The position numbers and the translations under genes were made by a program. This document shows positions 50,820 through 58,901 of a DNA stretch of 64,000 nucleotides, piece after piece. This stretch comes from Syntrophaceae bacterium (GTDB lineage: Bacteria > Desulfobacterota > BSN033 > UBA1163). Every line of letters starts with the position of its first letter. The first letter of the stretch is position 1. The notes beneath the pieces are model-generated. The model searched no databases. It saw only the letters and a list, made by a program, of their open reading frames with translations, and was not told the DNA's origin. The stretch is taken from NCBI GenBank assembly GCA_013388635.1, contig JACAEX010000048.1:1-64000 (forward strand), given 5' to 3'.

Positions 50820-51986
50820 TCAATTATTCATTGTCTTTAACAATTCCTGACATTCTTTAACCTTCTGCATACTTCTTCTGCTCTGAGTGATCAAAGCTTC
50901 CGTTGCTTTTAGCTGTTCATCTGTTAACTCATAATCCCGATCCACCTCTTCTTCCAACAAATCCAGCTTAAACCTGTGATAGCTGTACGTCTCGAGCAAA
51001 CCTGCATAAATCTGGCCCCTGGAAATAGCATTGATCAGTCCAATCCGTGGATTCGTTGCCAGAGGTCCCGGATGTTTTTCCTCTAATATTTCTTTCACTC
51101 TATCTAAAATCAGCCCGGCCCCAAACTCTCCTGATTCTGATAAATAAACCTGAAACTCTGGATCCGAAAGCATCGTCTTAAGCTCTCTATCTCCCTTTTC
51201 TATGTTATTATTTATTGTTTCCATCTCCGTCCAAAACCATCTACCCGAATCAACGGCCAAGGATGCCTTGTCCCATATCTCCGCGCGTTTTAAAGCATCC
51301 TCATAAGCTTTACAGGCAGCCCTTAACCTATTGGTGATCTTAGGATTCTTAATTTTCTTGAGAACTTCCTCCGACAAAATGATTTTCAGCTTATCCACTG
51401 CAGTTGTCCTTAGGAATTCACTTACTGATGGAAGAACATTCGAAACCACATCCATAGACAATTCCGCAATTTCTCCCTTGATCTCCTTTAGCCTTTCCTC
51501 CCTTTCCCTGTTCGTTCTTTCCATATCTTTCAAATACCTCTTTAAAACCATCTTGTCCTGTTCCAACTGCTTTTCTCTCTCCCTGCATATTTCACAAAGG
51601 CTTTTCAAGTTTTTATTCTCCCCTTCTCCTATTGCCTTCCCAATCATTTCAATCATTCTGTCCGCTTCCTGCTTCTTTTTTTTATGGATAAAAATGGCAT
51701 CCTGTGCCTTTCTCGCAGCCTCCTCGGCAGCCCTTACTGCCTCCACATTTCCTTTTGCCCTGGCCATCACTATAATATCTTGTGCTTTCATCAGCAGCCT
51801 ATCGTTTTCTCTTATCCCTTTCATCGCCTCATCACTGACTCTTTGTAATCTCAAAAGTCTCTCTTTTAATCTATTTACATCTATACCTTTGCTGTCGCAG
51901 TCTTTAAACACTTCTGCTCCAAACCCAAACGATAAAAGAGAAAGGAATAATAAAAGAGAGAAGCCAATCCACGCTTTTCTTCTCAT
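50820..51986 (-). CDS. exported coiled-coil protein, function unknown
   Basis: A 388-aa protein with a signal peptide (about 5-24, ending GFGA) and long, highly charged helices. Coiled coil is likely at about 35-190 (LKERLLRLQRV, then REREKQLEQDKMVLKRYL and ERTNREREERLKEIK). The C-terminal part is more globular. TGATG shows a one-base overlap with the TPR-PDZ gene and AGAGGAG precedes the ATG 51986. It is the last gene of a three-gene envelope operon of unknown function. Confidence 0.75.
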   Translation of the reverse strand: MRRKAWIGFSLLLFLSLLSFGFGAEVFKDCDSKGIDVNRLKERLLRLQRVSDEAMKGIRENDRLLMKAQDIIVMARAKGNVEAVRAAEEAARKAQDAIFIHKKKKQEADRMIEMIGKAIGEGENKNLKSLCEICREREKQLEQDKMVLKRYLKDMERTNREREERLKEIKGEIAELSMDVVSNVLPSVSEFLRTTAVDKLKIILSEEVLKKIKNPKITNRLRAACKAYEDALKRAEIWDKASLAVDSGRWFWTEMETINNNIEKGDRELKTMLSDPEFQVYLSESGEFGAGLILDRVKEILEEKHPGPLATNPRIGLINAISRGQIYAGLLETYSYHRFKLDLLEEEVDRDYELTDEQLKATEALITQSRRSMQKVKECQELLKTMNN

Positions 51987-54115
51987 CACTTCGCTCCTCT
52001 CTCCATCATAAACTCCCATTTGTAAATCTCGTCCTTGGCCACCCGCTGATCCGGTGCATCAGGGGAAAGATCAAGGTAGATCTTTAAATTCCGGATGGCC
52101 TGCCGATACTCTTTCAACTCCGCATAATTCAAAGCCATTGCTTTATAAAAGCCCGGAAAGAATGGGGCGATTTTGATCGCCTCCCTGTATTCTCTGACCG
52201 CATCCTCAAACTTACCCTCCTTTGTCATCACCTCTGCCCTTAAGGCATGCCTTCTCGCCTCCTCAGAAAGTTCTACAAGGTAGGGCCTGCCCTTTATCAT
52301 CTCCCCGATATGACTCCTTATCTCCCTCGCCCCTTTCTCATCAACAACCCTTATCAGTTCCGCATACTCCTTAAGCGCCTCCCTGTATTGCCCCTTGGCC
52401 TCAAACGACCTTGCCCGCCCCTTCCTATCCTCAAGATAAGGTCCTAAAGACTCAAGAACCGCATTCTTAAAATGCTGACGGAAAACGCTTTTCGACGATA
52501 AATACTCCTCCGGGATAGAAGCATAGACTTCAAAAGACTTCCTTAGCTCACCCATCTTGGAATAAGCCAATGCCTCAAGCAATCGGTCAAAGCTCTCTTT
52601 AGAAGTGGATAGGATCCTCAAGGCCTCTGCCATCTTACCACCTTTGGTAAACGGAGGACTATCCATCAGGGATGCAAAGCTGATGGCCCTTCTCGCCCAT
52701 CTATTATCAGGATCCAGCGAATAGGCCTTTTCCGCATCTCTCATCGATTCTTTAGCCTCTCCCTTTACCGCATAAATCACGCTTCTCACACCAAAAGGAG
52801 TAGCAGCAGATCTCATAAACACCTTTCCTATCGTAACGATCTTTTCAAATGGCTCCTTAATCCCTTTCCTTTCTATGGTTAATGTAACCCGCGTCCCTTC
52901 ATCGCCTTTTAAATTTTGAAAGAACCTTTCCCTGTTCCCCTTCGTCGGCTGACCATTGATCTTTATAATTCGATCTCCTCCCTCTAACCCTCCTGGATTC
53001 GAAGGAACGGTCCCATGAACCAAAACCACAACCGGATAATCCTCCTCAAAGGTAAAATAGGTCCCGATCCCGCCTATCGTATTTAAATCAATTAGCTCAT
53101 TGACAGAATGAATGGCCTCATCCAATCTACCTATCGCCATATAGTTGGTTACAAGAGAATAATGAATCCCCCCATCCTTAGGTGCTATCTCCAATGCCTT
53201 TTTAAGTGTGTTGATGGCCTCACCATAATTCTCTCTGGTGTTATAAACCTGAGATAAAGCTAAATAAACATCCTTACCTTTTGGATCAATCTCAATCGTC
53301 CTTTTAAGATAATTCACGGCTTCGTCATACTGGTTCAGCTCTTTATAGATCAAACCCAAAAGTTTGTAACCAGCTTTGCTATTGGGAGCAATTTCTATTG
53401 CCCTTTTGGCAGGAGGTATGGCCTCGCTATAATTCCTGGTTACACGGTAGAGATTTGACAGGGCTACAAATGCTGAAGCGTCATCCGGTACTTTCTTAAT
53501 ATGCTCCTGTATCCCAGGAATCGCCCTCCCCGGAAACATAAGCGTCTCATAGACTTCCCTCCTCAACTTCTTCACAGCATCCACAGTGGCCAAATTCGCG
53601 GCTATACCAGACCCGCCCACAATTTTTTCAGTAAAATCCTCCCCTTTTGCGTATATACCTAAAGATGCTATCAGACCATCAATATATATAAGCGCTTTTA
53701 CTCTTACAACAGCTTGAGAACCTCTAGCGCCAGGCTTTTCTATTTTAACGCCTGCTCCCACTTTCATTTCAACAGCATCTATATCTATCAATATCTCTTT
53801 GTACTCCTCCCCTGTAAACATTGGAGCAAAATAGTATTTGACAGCATCTTCAAGCCTGGCACCTATTTGGTAAATGGTTGTTAAATTGCCCGTTAAATCA
53901 CCTGTCTTCTGTGTGTATGAGAGTTCTCTATCTCTATTTACCTTAATACTGACTTTATAAGGTAATTTCTCCGGAATCTGAATCTCTTTCGGTGGCTCAA
54001 TGGAATGCTGGGAATATTGCTTCTCTTTTATTGTCATTGCACATCCAGCAATGAATGTTGCAAATAAAAAGAAGAAAAGAATCTTAATTCCCATTCTTAA
54101 AACAAACCTTCTCAT
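51986..54115 (-). CDS. TPR-repeat lipoprotein with an internal PDZ domain
   Basis: A 709-aa protein. The lipobox is FIAGC (Cys at residue 25). A beta domain at about 50-200 is followed by TPR units at about 210-330 (NYSEAIPPAKRAIEIAP, QYDEAVNYLKRTIEIDP and others). PDZ comes at about 345-425 (GGLEGGDRIIKINGQPTKG), and more TPRs to the C-terminus. It should be anchored to the outer or inner membrane and scaffold proteins in the periplasm. The segment SPPFTKGGK coincides with a small palindromic repeat at 52638-52657. Starts in the stop of the upstream gene (ATGA). Confidence 0.82.
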   Translation of the reverse strand: MRRFVLRMGIKILFFFLFATFIAGCAMTIKEKQYSQHSIEPPKEIQIPEKLPYKVSIKVNRDRELSYTQKTGDLTGNLTTIYQIGARLEDAVKYYFAPMFTGEEYKEILIDIDAVEMKVGAGVKIEKPGARGSQAVVRVKALIYIDGLIASLGIYAKGEDFTEKIVGGSGIAANLATVDAVKKLRREVYETLMFPGRAIPGIQEHIKKVPDDASAFVALSNLYRVTRNYSEAIPPAKRAIEIAPNSKAGYKLLGLIYKELNQYDEAVNYLKRTIEIDPKGKDVYLALSQVYNTRENYGEAINTLKKALEIAPKDGGIHYSLVTNYMAIGRLDEAIHSVNELIDLNTIGGIGTYFTFEEDYPVVVLVHGTVPSNPGGLEGGDRIIKINGQPTKGNRERFFQNLKGDEGTRVTLTIERKGIKEPFEKIVTIGKVFMRSAATPFGVRSVIYAVKGEAKESMRDAEKAYSLDPDNRWARRAISFASLMDSPPFTKGGKMAEALRILSTSKESFDRLLEALAYSKMGELRKSFEVYASIPEEYLSSKSVFRQHFKNAVLESLGPYLEDRKGRARSFEAKGQYREALKEYAELIRVVDEKGAREIRSHIGEMIKGRPYLVELSEEARRHALRAEVMTKEGKFEDAVREYREAIKIAPFFPGFYKAMALNYAELKEYRQAIRNLKIYLDLSPDAPDQRVAKDEIYKWEFMMERGAK
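52638..52657. repeat. palindromic repeat inside the TPR-PDZ gene
   Basis: CCACCTTTGGTAAACGGAGG is an imperfect palindrome of a widespread intergenic-repeat type. Here it is in frame and codes for PPFTKGG between TPR units. It may have been gained by insertion without breaking the protein. Confidence 0.45.
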
Positions 54116-55311
54116 CTCTGCCCTCCTGCTTGCATTTTATTTTTCATCTCGTTGAGTTCATTTTCCATATCCTGCTTCTCTTTATTCAGTCTCTCCTCAG
54201 ATTCCACAGCTTCCCGATACTCTTTTTCCGCCTCTGCCTTCAGCGCCATCGCCTGTGCCAATAAGGCATCTACTTCAGCCTTCTTTTCTGGTGTATCGAC
54301 AGTCTGGCTCCTCGACTTTATCTCCTCTATCTGTTTGTCCACCTCTTCTATCTTTTTACTTGCTTCCTCTTTTTTAACCTTCACTTCTTCAAGTTTTGTC
54401 TCTATCTCCGAAAACTTTTCTATTTTAGGCACAACCTGACGATAGAGTTTCGACTCCTCGGTATATCTTCTGTTCAGCTCTGCTGCCCTTTTCATATCCA
54501 TGGTTGATGCCAGTTCTTTCGGCGGCTTACATTCTATCGAGGTTGGCAACCCCTGCATGACATGATCCATCTGACTGGTGTAAAAACGAACCCCCTCCAT
54601 ATCAACACTACTTGCCGCCATCTTTGAAAAATAGGCAGCACACAAAAGCCTTTCCATCTCTGTAAATCTGGATGTGTCATATTGTCCTGATGGCACCGGA
54701 GCAAAGCTCTGCGGGACATTCCAGGAAAATGGCTCAAGCCTTCCTCCACCGATCGACTCCATCTTAAGACCCCCACTGCCGCTAAGAGAGGTTTGTGAAA
54801 GAATTTCCTGCCCCCTTCTCTCTTTTTCTGCTTTTTCCTTTAACCTGCTGGTCTCTGCCTCTGTCTGTAATGCCAGCCATCTCTCAAGCGCCTGTCTCTT
54901 TATTTCCTGCTGCCTTTTTAACTCTTCCTGTTGTTGCCTTATGAAGGCATCCTGGCGGGAGGTATCGGGTGGACCAAATAGATTGCTAAAATCAAAGACG
55001 GAATTCAAAAGGGGCTGGAACATGCTTTGAAACATCATCATCTGCGTCTGCTGTTTGGAACTCATCCCACCACCATAAGGCATGGCGGGAGGTTGGCTAC
55101 TTGACTTAGTGGTGCATATGGGGGATCCGATATTCGAGGGAGGACAAGAACAGTTGTGAGTTCTTAAATATTCTGTCATGCGCGGATCCTTTTCCCATGC
55201 CTTAAGTGTTGCCTTGCAATCTATTGTATAACTCTGGGAAAAGGCAAGGCCAGGAAGGAGAATCCCTGTGATGGTAAGGATAAGCAATAGAGATTTTGAT
55301 ATCCTGATCAT
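54112..55311 (-). CDS. exported Gln/Lys-rich coiled-coil protein, function unknown
   Basis: A 399-aa protein with signal peptide (about 6-24, ending GLAFSQ). An N-terminal Cys patch (DCKATLK, NCSCPPS, ICTT) is followed by a Met/Gln-rich stretch, a coiled coil (about 120-175), a middle region with two further Cys, and a second coiled coil (about 290-395). AGGAGG is 5 bases before ATG 55311. It begins the three-gene operon; the 424 bases upstream separate it from uvrA. I do not recognise a family. Confidence 0.75.
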   Translation of the reverse strand: MIRISKSLLLILTITGILLPGLAFSQSYTIDCKATLKAWEKDPRMTEYLRTHNCSCPPSNIGSPICTTKSSSQPPAMPYGGGMSSKQQTQMMMFQSMFQPLLNSVFDFSNLFGPPDTSRQDAFIRQQQEELKRQQEIKRQALERWLALQTEAETSRLKEKAEKERRGQEILSQTSLSGSGGLKMESIGGGRLEPFSWNVPQSFAPVPSGQYDTSRFTEMERLLCAAYFSKMAASSVDMEGVRFYTSQMDHVMQGLPTSIECKPPKELASTMDMKRAAELNRRYTEESKLYRQVVPKIEKFSEIETKLEEVKVKKEEASKKIEEVDKQIEEIKSRSQTVDTPEKKAEVDALLAQAMALKAEAEKEYREAVESEERLNKEKQDMENELNEMKNKMQAGGQR

Positions 55312-55697
55312 CTGCTCCTCCTTTTGGGATAACGATATTGTCGCATCTCGTAGAGAAACGTTCCCGTTAAGAATAACCCCGAGGCACGGCTTATTGCAAG
55401 CACCTCCAGTGATGAAGAGATCAAACTTTACCCCAACAGAAAGTAAAGCAAGATAAATGCCAGGAAACATCTTTCGAGAAAAACCAGGAAGGATTTGATA
55501 ACTTATTGATGTTAATAGGATATTTACAGCTCTAACAAAACGAAGGCCCCCTCGGTGGATTTTTTTTGTTCAGTACTTCTTAAGAGTTAGCCAATTTTGC
55601 GACGTTTTGGGGTCCTCTTTTTTGATGCTTTCGAATCAGCGCTTCTATTCGATTTTTCTATACATTTAAACATCTCGATCAACTCTGAAGAGTCAAT
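55312..55697. other. intergenic region between the envelope operon and uvrA
   Basis: AT-rich divergent region. It must hold the promoter of the minus-strand operon, but I could not place one: TTGACT at 55696-55691 (minus) lacks a -10 at the right distance. I see no RNA gene or repeat. Confidence 0.4.
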
Positions 55698-55728
55698 TTG
55701 AATCATGGGAGGGTTTGTGTATTATAAT
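55698..55728 (+). promoter_or_regulatory. promoter of uvrA, probably giving a leaderless mRNA
   Basis: A perfect TATAAT (55723-55728) with TTGAAT (55698-55703) 19 bases upstream. Transcription would begin at about 55735-55736, at the uvrA ATG itself. The only SD-like sequence, GGGAGGG at 55707, is 22 bases before the ATG and would lie upstream of the mRNA 5' end. Confidence 0.6.
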
Positions 55729-55735
55729 TAGTGTG

Positions 55736-58495
55736 ATGGAAAGATTCATCGAGATCGTCGGAGCCAAATCCCACAATCTTAAGAACATCCACTGTAAGAT
55801 CCCCAGGGGAAAGATCACGGTTATCACCGGTGTCTCCGGTTCTGGAAAATCGACCCTGGCCTTCGACACCCTCTACGCCGAGGGCCAGAGGCGCTACATC
55901 GAATCCCTCTCCACCTATGCCCGCCAATTCCTGGAGAAGATGGACCGGCCCGATGTCGAGTCAATTCGAGGGATCCCTCCTGCCATTGCCATCGAACAGA
56001 AAAACACGGTGAAGAATGCCCGTTCTACCGTTGGAACAGCCTCGGAAATCTATGACTATTTGAGACTCCTATTCGCCAAGATCGGAGAGGTCTTCTGTCC
56101 CGAATGCCACATCAAAGTCTCAGGAGATACGGTTGAGGGAGCGGTTGAACAGATCCTAAAAGAGCACCATGGCAAAAAGATCCTCATCGTCTCTCCGGTC
56201 TCACTCGCCGAGACACAGGAGATCGAGCTAACCGTCAAAGATCTGATCAAGAACGGATACTACCGAATCTGGGAGACCGGTCAGGTGATCGACCTGACAG
56301 ACATCCCTACCTCCTCTCTTCAGGGCCGCCGAGAGGTCTCACTTGTCCTCGACCGCATCATCCCCGATGAGAAGAACCGGTCGAGATTGGCCGAGGCGAT
56401 TCAGACCGGCTTCCGGTTGGGAAATGGAAGGGTGGAGGCGATCGGAGAGGACGGCCCGGGAATCACCTTTCATCGAAGCTTCTCCTGCGGCCGATGCGGA
56501 AGAGGCTTTTCTGAACCCGAACCCCTCCTTTTTTCATTTAACAGCCCTATCGGCGCCTGCCCCACCTGCCAGGGTTTTGGCAGGATCATTGGAATCGATT
56601 GGCAGAAGGTGATTCCAGACCCCAAAAAGACATTGAAGCAGAGGCCATTCGCTCCCTGGAACACACCCGGGCATGAGGATCTTTATGACTATCTCTTTGA
56701 GGCCTGCCGGCGGTACCGAATCCCGGTTCAAAAACCTTTTGAAAAACTCCTTCCCGAGCAAAAGGAGATCCTCATTAATGGAAAAGGAGAATTCATCGGT
56801 CTTAAGGGCTTCTTCGATTGGATGGAAGGGAAAAGATATAAGGTCCATTACCGGGTCTTTCTCAGCAAATACCGGGCCTATACGCCCTGCCCCACCTGTC
56901 ACAACACCCGCCTCAAGTTAGAGGCCCTGAACGTTCTTCTGGCCGGAAAGAACATCGCCGAGCTTTGTGACATGAGCATCTCCGATCTCCAGATCTTCTT
57001 CAAGGACCTTCCGATCCAAGATTTTCAAAGGAAAGTGGCTGAACGCCTCCTTAAAGAGATCAACGATCGGATCCGATTCATCACCGATGTGGGTCTGGGT
57101 TATCTCACGCTCTCCCGCCAGACCCGGACCCTCTCCAGCGGTGAGTATCAACGGATCACCCTGGCGAGGGCCCTGGGATCTGCCCTGACCGAAACCCTCT
57201 ATGTGCTCGACGAGCCGAGCATCGGCCTTCATCCAAGGGATACGCACCGTCTGCTTCAGGCCCTCCAGCATTTGAGGGAAAGAGGGAATACGGTCGTCGT
57301 TGTGGAACATGACCCGGATATGATCAGGGCAGCCGATCAGATCATCGATCTCGGTCCTGGCGCTGGCAGGGAGGGAGGCCGTATCGTCTTTCAAGGAGAT
57401 GTCGAGTCCCTGCTGAACTATCGGGATTCGATCACAGCCCGATATCTGAGGGATGGAACCCATCTTCCGGCAAAGCCTCTGAGAAGACCGAAAGGGTGGA
57501 TCACCATCCGCAATGCCCGTGAGCACAACCTCAAAGGGATCGATGTGAAAATCCCCTTGGGCGTGATCGTCTGTATCACGGGCGTCTCAGGAGCAGGAAA
57601 GACGACCCTGGTCCATAACATCCTCTACGCCGGAGCAAAGGCCAATGGAACATCGTCGTTCGAAAAAGGGGCTTTCGATTCGATTGAAGGTCTGGACCAG
57701 ATCCACGACCTCATCCTGGTCGATCAGTCTCCGATCGGGAAGAGTCTCCGGTCCAATCCCGCCACCTATATCAAGGTCTTCAGTGAAATCAGGGACCTCT
57801 TTGCCTCAACCCGTGAGGCCAAGAGAAATGGGCTCAAGCCACGCCACTTCTCCTTCAACACAGAGGGCGGCCGGTGCGAAGCCTGTCAGGGAGCTGGGCA
57901 TCAGGTCCTGGACATGCAGTTCTTAGAGGATGTGATCATCACCTGTGAAACCTGTGAGGGAAAGAGGTTCCGGCCGGAAATCCTAAAGATTCGATACGGG
58001 GAAAAGAATATCTCAGAGGTCTTGGATATGACTGTGGACGAAGCCCTCATATTCTTCAGGAACCACGAACGGATCGTTTCAAAGCTTCAGATCCTGAAGG
58101 ACGTCGGCCTCGGCTACCTCCCCCTGGGCCAGCCCACGAACACGCTGAGCGGAGGTGAATCGCAACGTTTAAAGTTGGCCCAGCACATCGGCCGGAGCCG
58201 GGAGGGAAATGACCTCTTCATCTTTGACGAGCCCACGACCGGCCTTCACATGGCGGATGTCGAGCTTCTTTTGAAATCCTTTCACAAACTGATCTCTCAG
58301 GGCCACTCGCTCATCGTGATCGAACATAATCTCGACCTCATTCGGTGTGCAGACTATATCATCGACCTGGGTCCAGAAGGAGGCGACGAAGGAGGCAGGA
58401 TCGTCGTGGAAGGGGATCTCCAGACGGTCATGGCCTCCAAAAACTCCTACACTGGAGAGTTCCTGAGACAGCGTCTCAATAGGACTCAAAAATGA
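55736..58495 (+). CDS. uvrA: excinuclease ABC subunit A
   Basis: A 919-aa UvrA, the damage-recognition ATPase of nucleotide excision repair. Two ABC modules are visible: Walker A GVSGSGKST near residue 32 and GVSGAGKTT near 624. Signatures read LSSGEYQRI and LSGGESQRLKLA. The UvrB-binding/zinc modules are CGRCGRGF...CPTCQGFG and CEACQGAG...CETCEGKRF. Length and order match other UvrA proteins. ATG 55736 aligns with the usual FIEIVGAKSHNLKNI start. An upstream TTG at 55715 is less likely. Confidence 0.96.
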   Translation: MERFIEIVGAKSHNLKNIHCKIPRGKITVITGVSGSGKSTLAFDTLYAEGQRRYIESLSTYARQFLEKMDRPDVESIRGIPPAIAIEQKNTVKNARSTVGTASEIYDYLRLLFAKIGEVFCPECHIKVSGDTVEGAVEQILKEHHGKKILIVSPVSLAETQEIELTVKDLIKNGYYRIWETGQVIDLTDIPTSSLQGRREVSLVLDRIIPDEKNRSRLAEAIQTGFRLGNGRVEAIGEDGPGITFHRSFSCGRCGRGFSEPEPLLFSFNSPIGACPTCQGFGRIIGIDWQKVIPDPKKTLKQRPFAPWNTPGHEDLYDYLFEACRRYRIPVQKPFEKLLPEQKEILINGKGEFIGLKGFFDWMEGKRYKVHYRVFLSKYRAYTPCPTCHNTRLKLEALNVLLAGKNIAELCDMSISDLQIFFKDLPIQDFQRKVAERLLKEINDRIRFITDVGLGYLTLSRQTRTLSSGEYQRITLARALGSALTETLYVLDEPSIGLHPRDTHRLLQALQHLRERGNTVVVVEHDPDMIRAADQIIDLGPGAGREGGRIVFQGDVESLLNYRDSITARYLRDGTHLPAKPLRRPKGWITIRNAREHNLKGIDVKIPLGVIVCITGVSGAGKTTLVHNILYAGAKANGTSSFEKGAFDSIEGLDQIHDLILVDQSPIGKSLRSNPATYIKVFSEIRDLFASTREAKRNGLKPRHFSFNTEGGRCEACQGAGHQVLDMQFLEDVIITCETCEGKRFRPEILKIRYGEKNISEVLDMTVDEALIFFRNHERIVSKLQILKDVGLGYLPLGQPTNTLSGGESQRLKLAQHIGRSREGNDLFIFDEPTTGLHMADVELLLKSFHKLISQGHSLIVIEHNLDLIRCADYIIDLGPEGGDEGGRIVVEGDLQTVMASKNSYTGEFLRQRLNRTQK

Positions 58496-58525
58496 ATCCC
58501 GTCTGAAAAATTTGGACCTTCGTCT

Positions 58526-58786
58526 CTACACTTCTGATCTCTGTTTGATGCAGCTGAGCATCTGTTCCAGCCGGGCCCGGTCAAATCCGATCATCACCTC
58601 ATTACACGCTGCGATCACCGGAACACTCCGTGCACCGGAGATCCTGACCATCTCATCCAATGCTGCTCGGTCCTTGGTCACGTCATATTCCGTAAATTTA
58701 TACCCCTTCTGCGAAAGAAACTCTTTCGCCATCTTGCAATAGGGTCAGGTCGGTGTCGAATAAACCTTGATCTCTTCTGCTGCCAT
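58526..58786 (-). CDS. glutaredoxin-like selenoprotein (in-frame UGA = Sec)
   Basis: An 86-aa thioredoxin-fold redox protein. Read through the UGA at 58747-58745, the N-terminus is IKVYSTPT-U-PYCKMAKEF, so Sec occupies the first Cys place in the glutaredoxin CPYC site. The cis-Pro loop is SVPVI. A perfect 8-bp stem (58729-58711) with a GUU loop lies 15 nt after the UGA and fits a bacterial SECIS. GAGGAGGG stands 6 bases before ATG 58786; a second ATG at 58792 would abut it. Ordinary reading would give only the truncated 68-aa C-terminal part from 58732. The target may be a peroxiredoxin or other thiol enzyme. SelA/B/C are not in the window. Confidence 0.88.
58711..58729 (-). promoter_or_regulatory. 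SECIS-like stem-loop
   Basis: GCGAAAGA-GUU-UCUUUCGC in the mRNA: eight perfect base pairs and a three-base loop beginning with G, 24 nt after the UGA. Bacterial SECIS elements carry an apical G (often GU) about 16-37 nt after the UGA. The stem is fully coding. Confidence 0.8.
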
Positions 58787-58901
58787 CGCCATCCCTCCTC
58801 ACTTATTTATTGGTTTACGCCTCCTTTTTATTTTTACACACATCCTGTCCCGATTGTCAAACAAAAATAGTCAGCGCGACAGGGCCCAAGATCGGATCTG
58901 C

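Noticed and set aside
55545..55575. Possible rho-independent terminator before uvrA (T-run after GGTGG)
   Set aside because: No stable stem precedes the T-run on either strand.
58526..58732. Reading the glutaredoxin as a 68-aa protein or a pseudogene with a premature stop
   Set aside because: The frame continues upstream of the TGA with the glutaredoxin N-terminus and an RBS, and a perfect SECIS-like hairpin follows the TGA.
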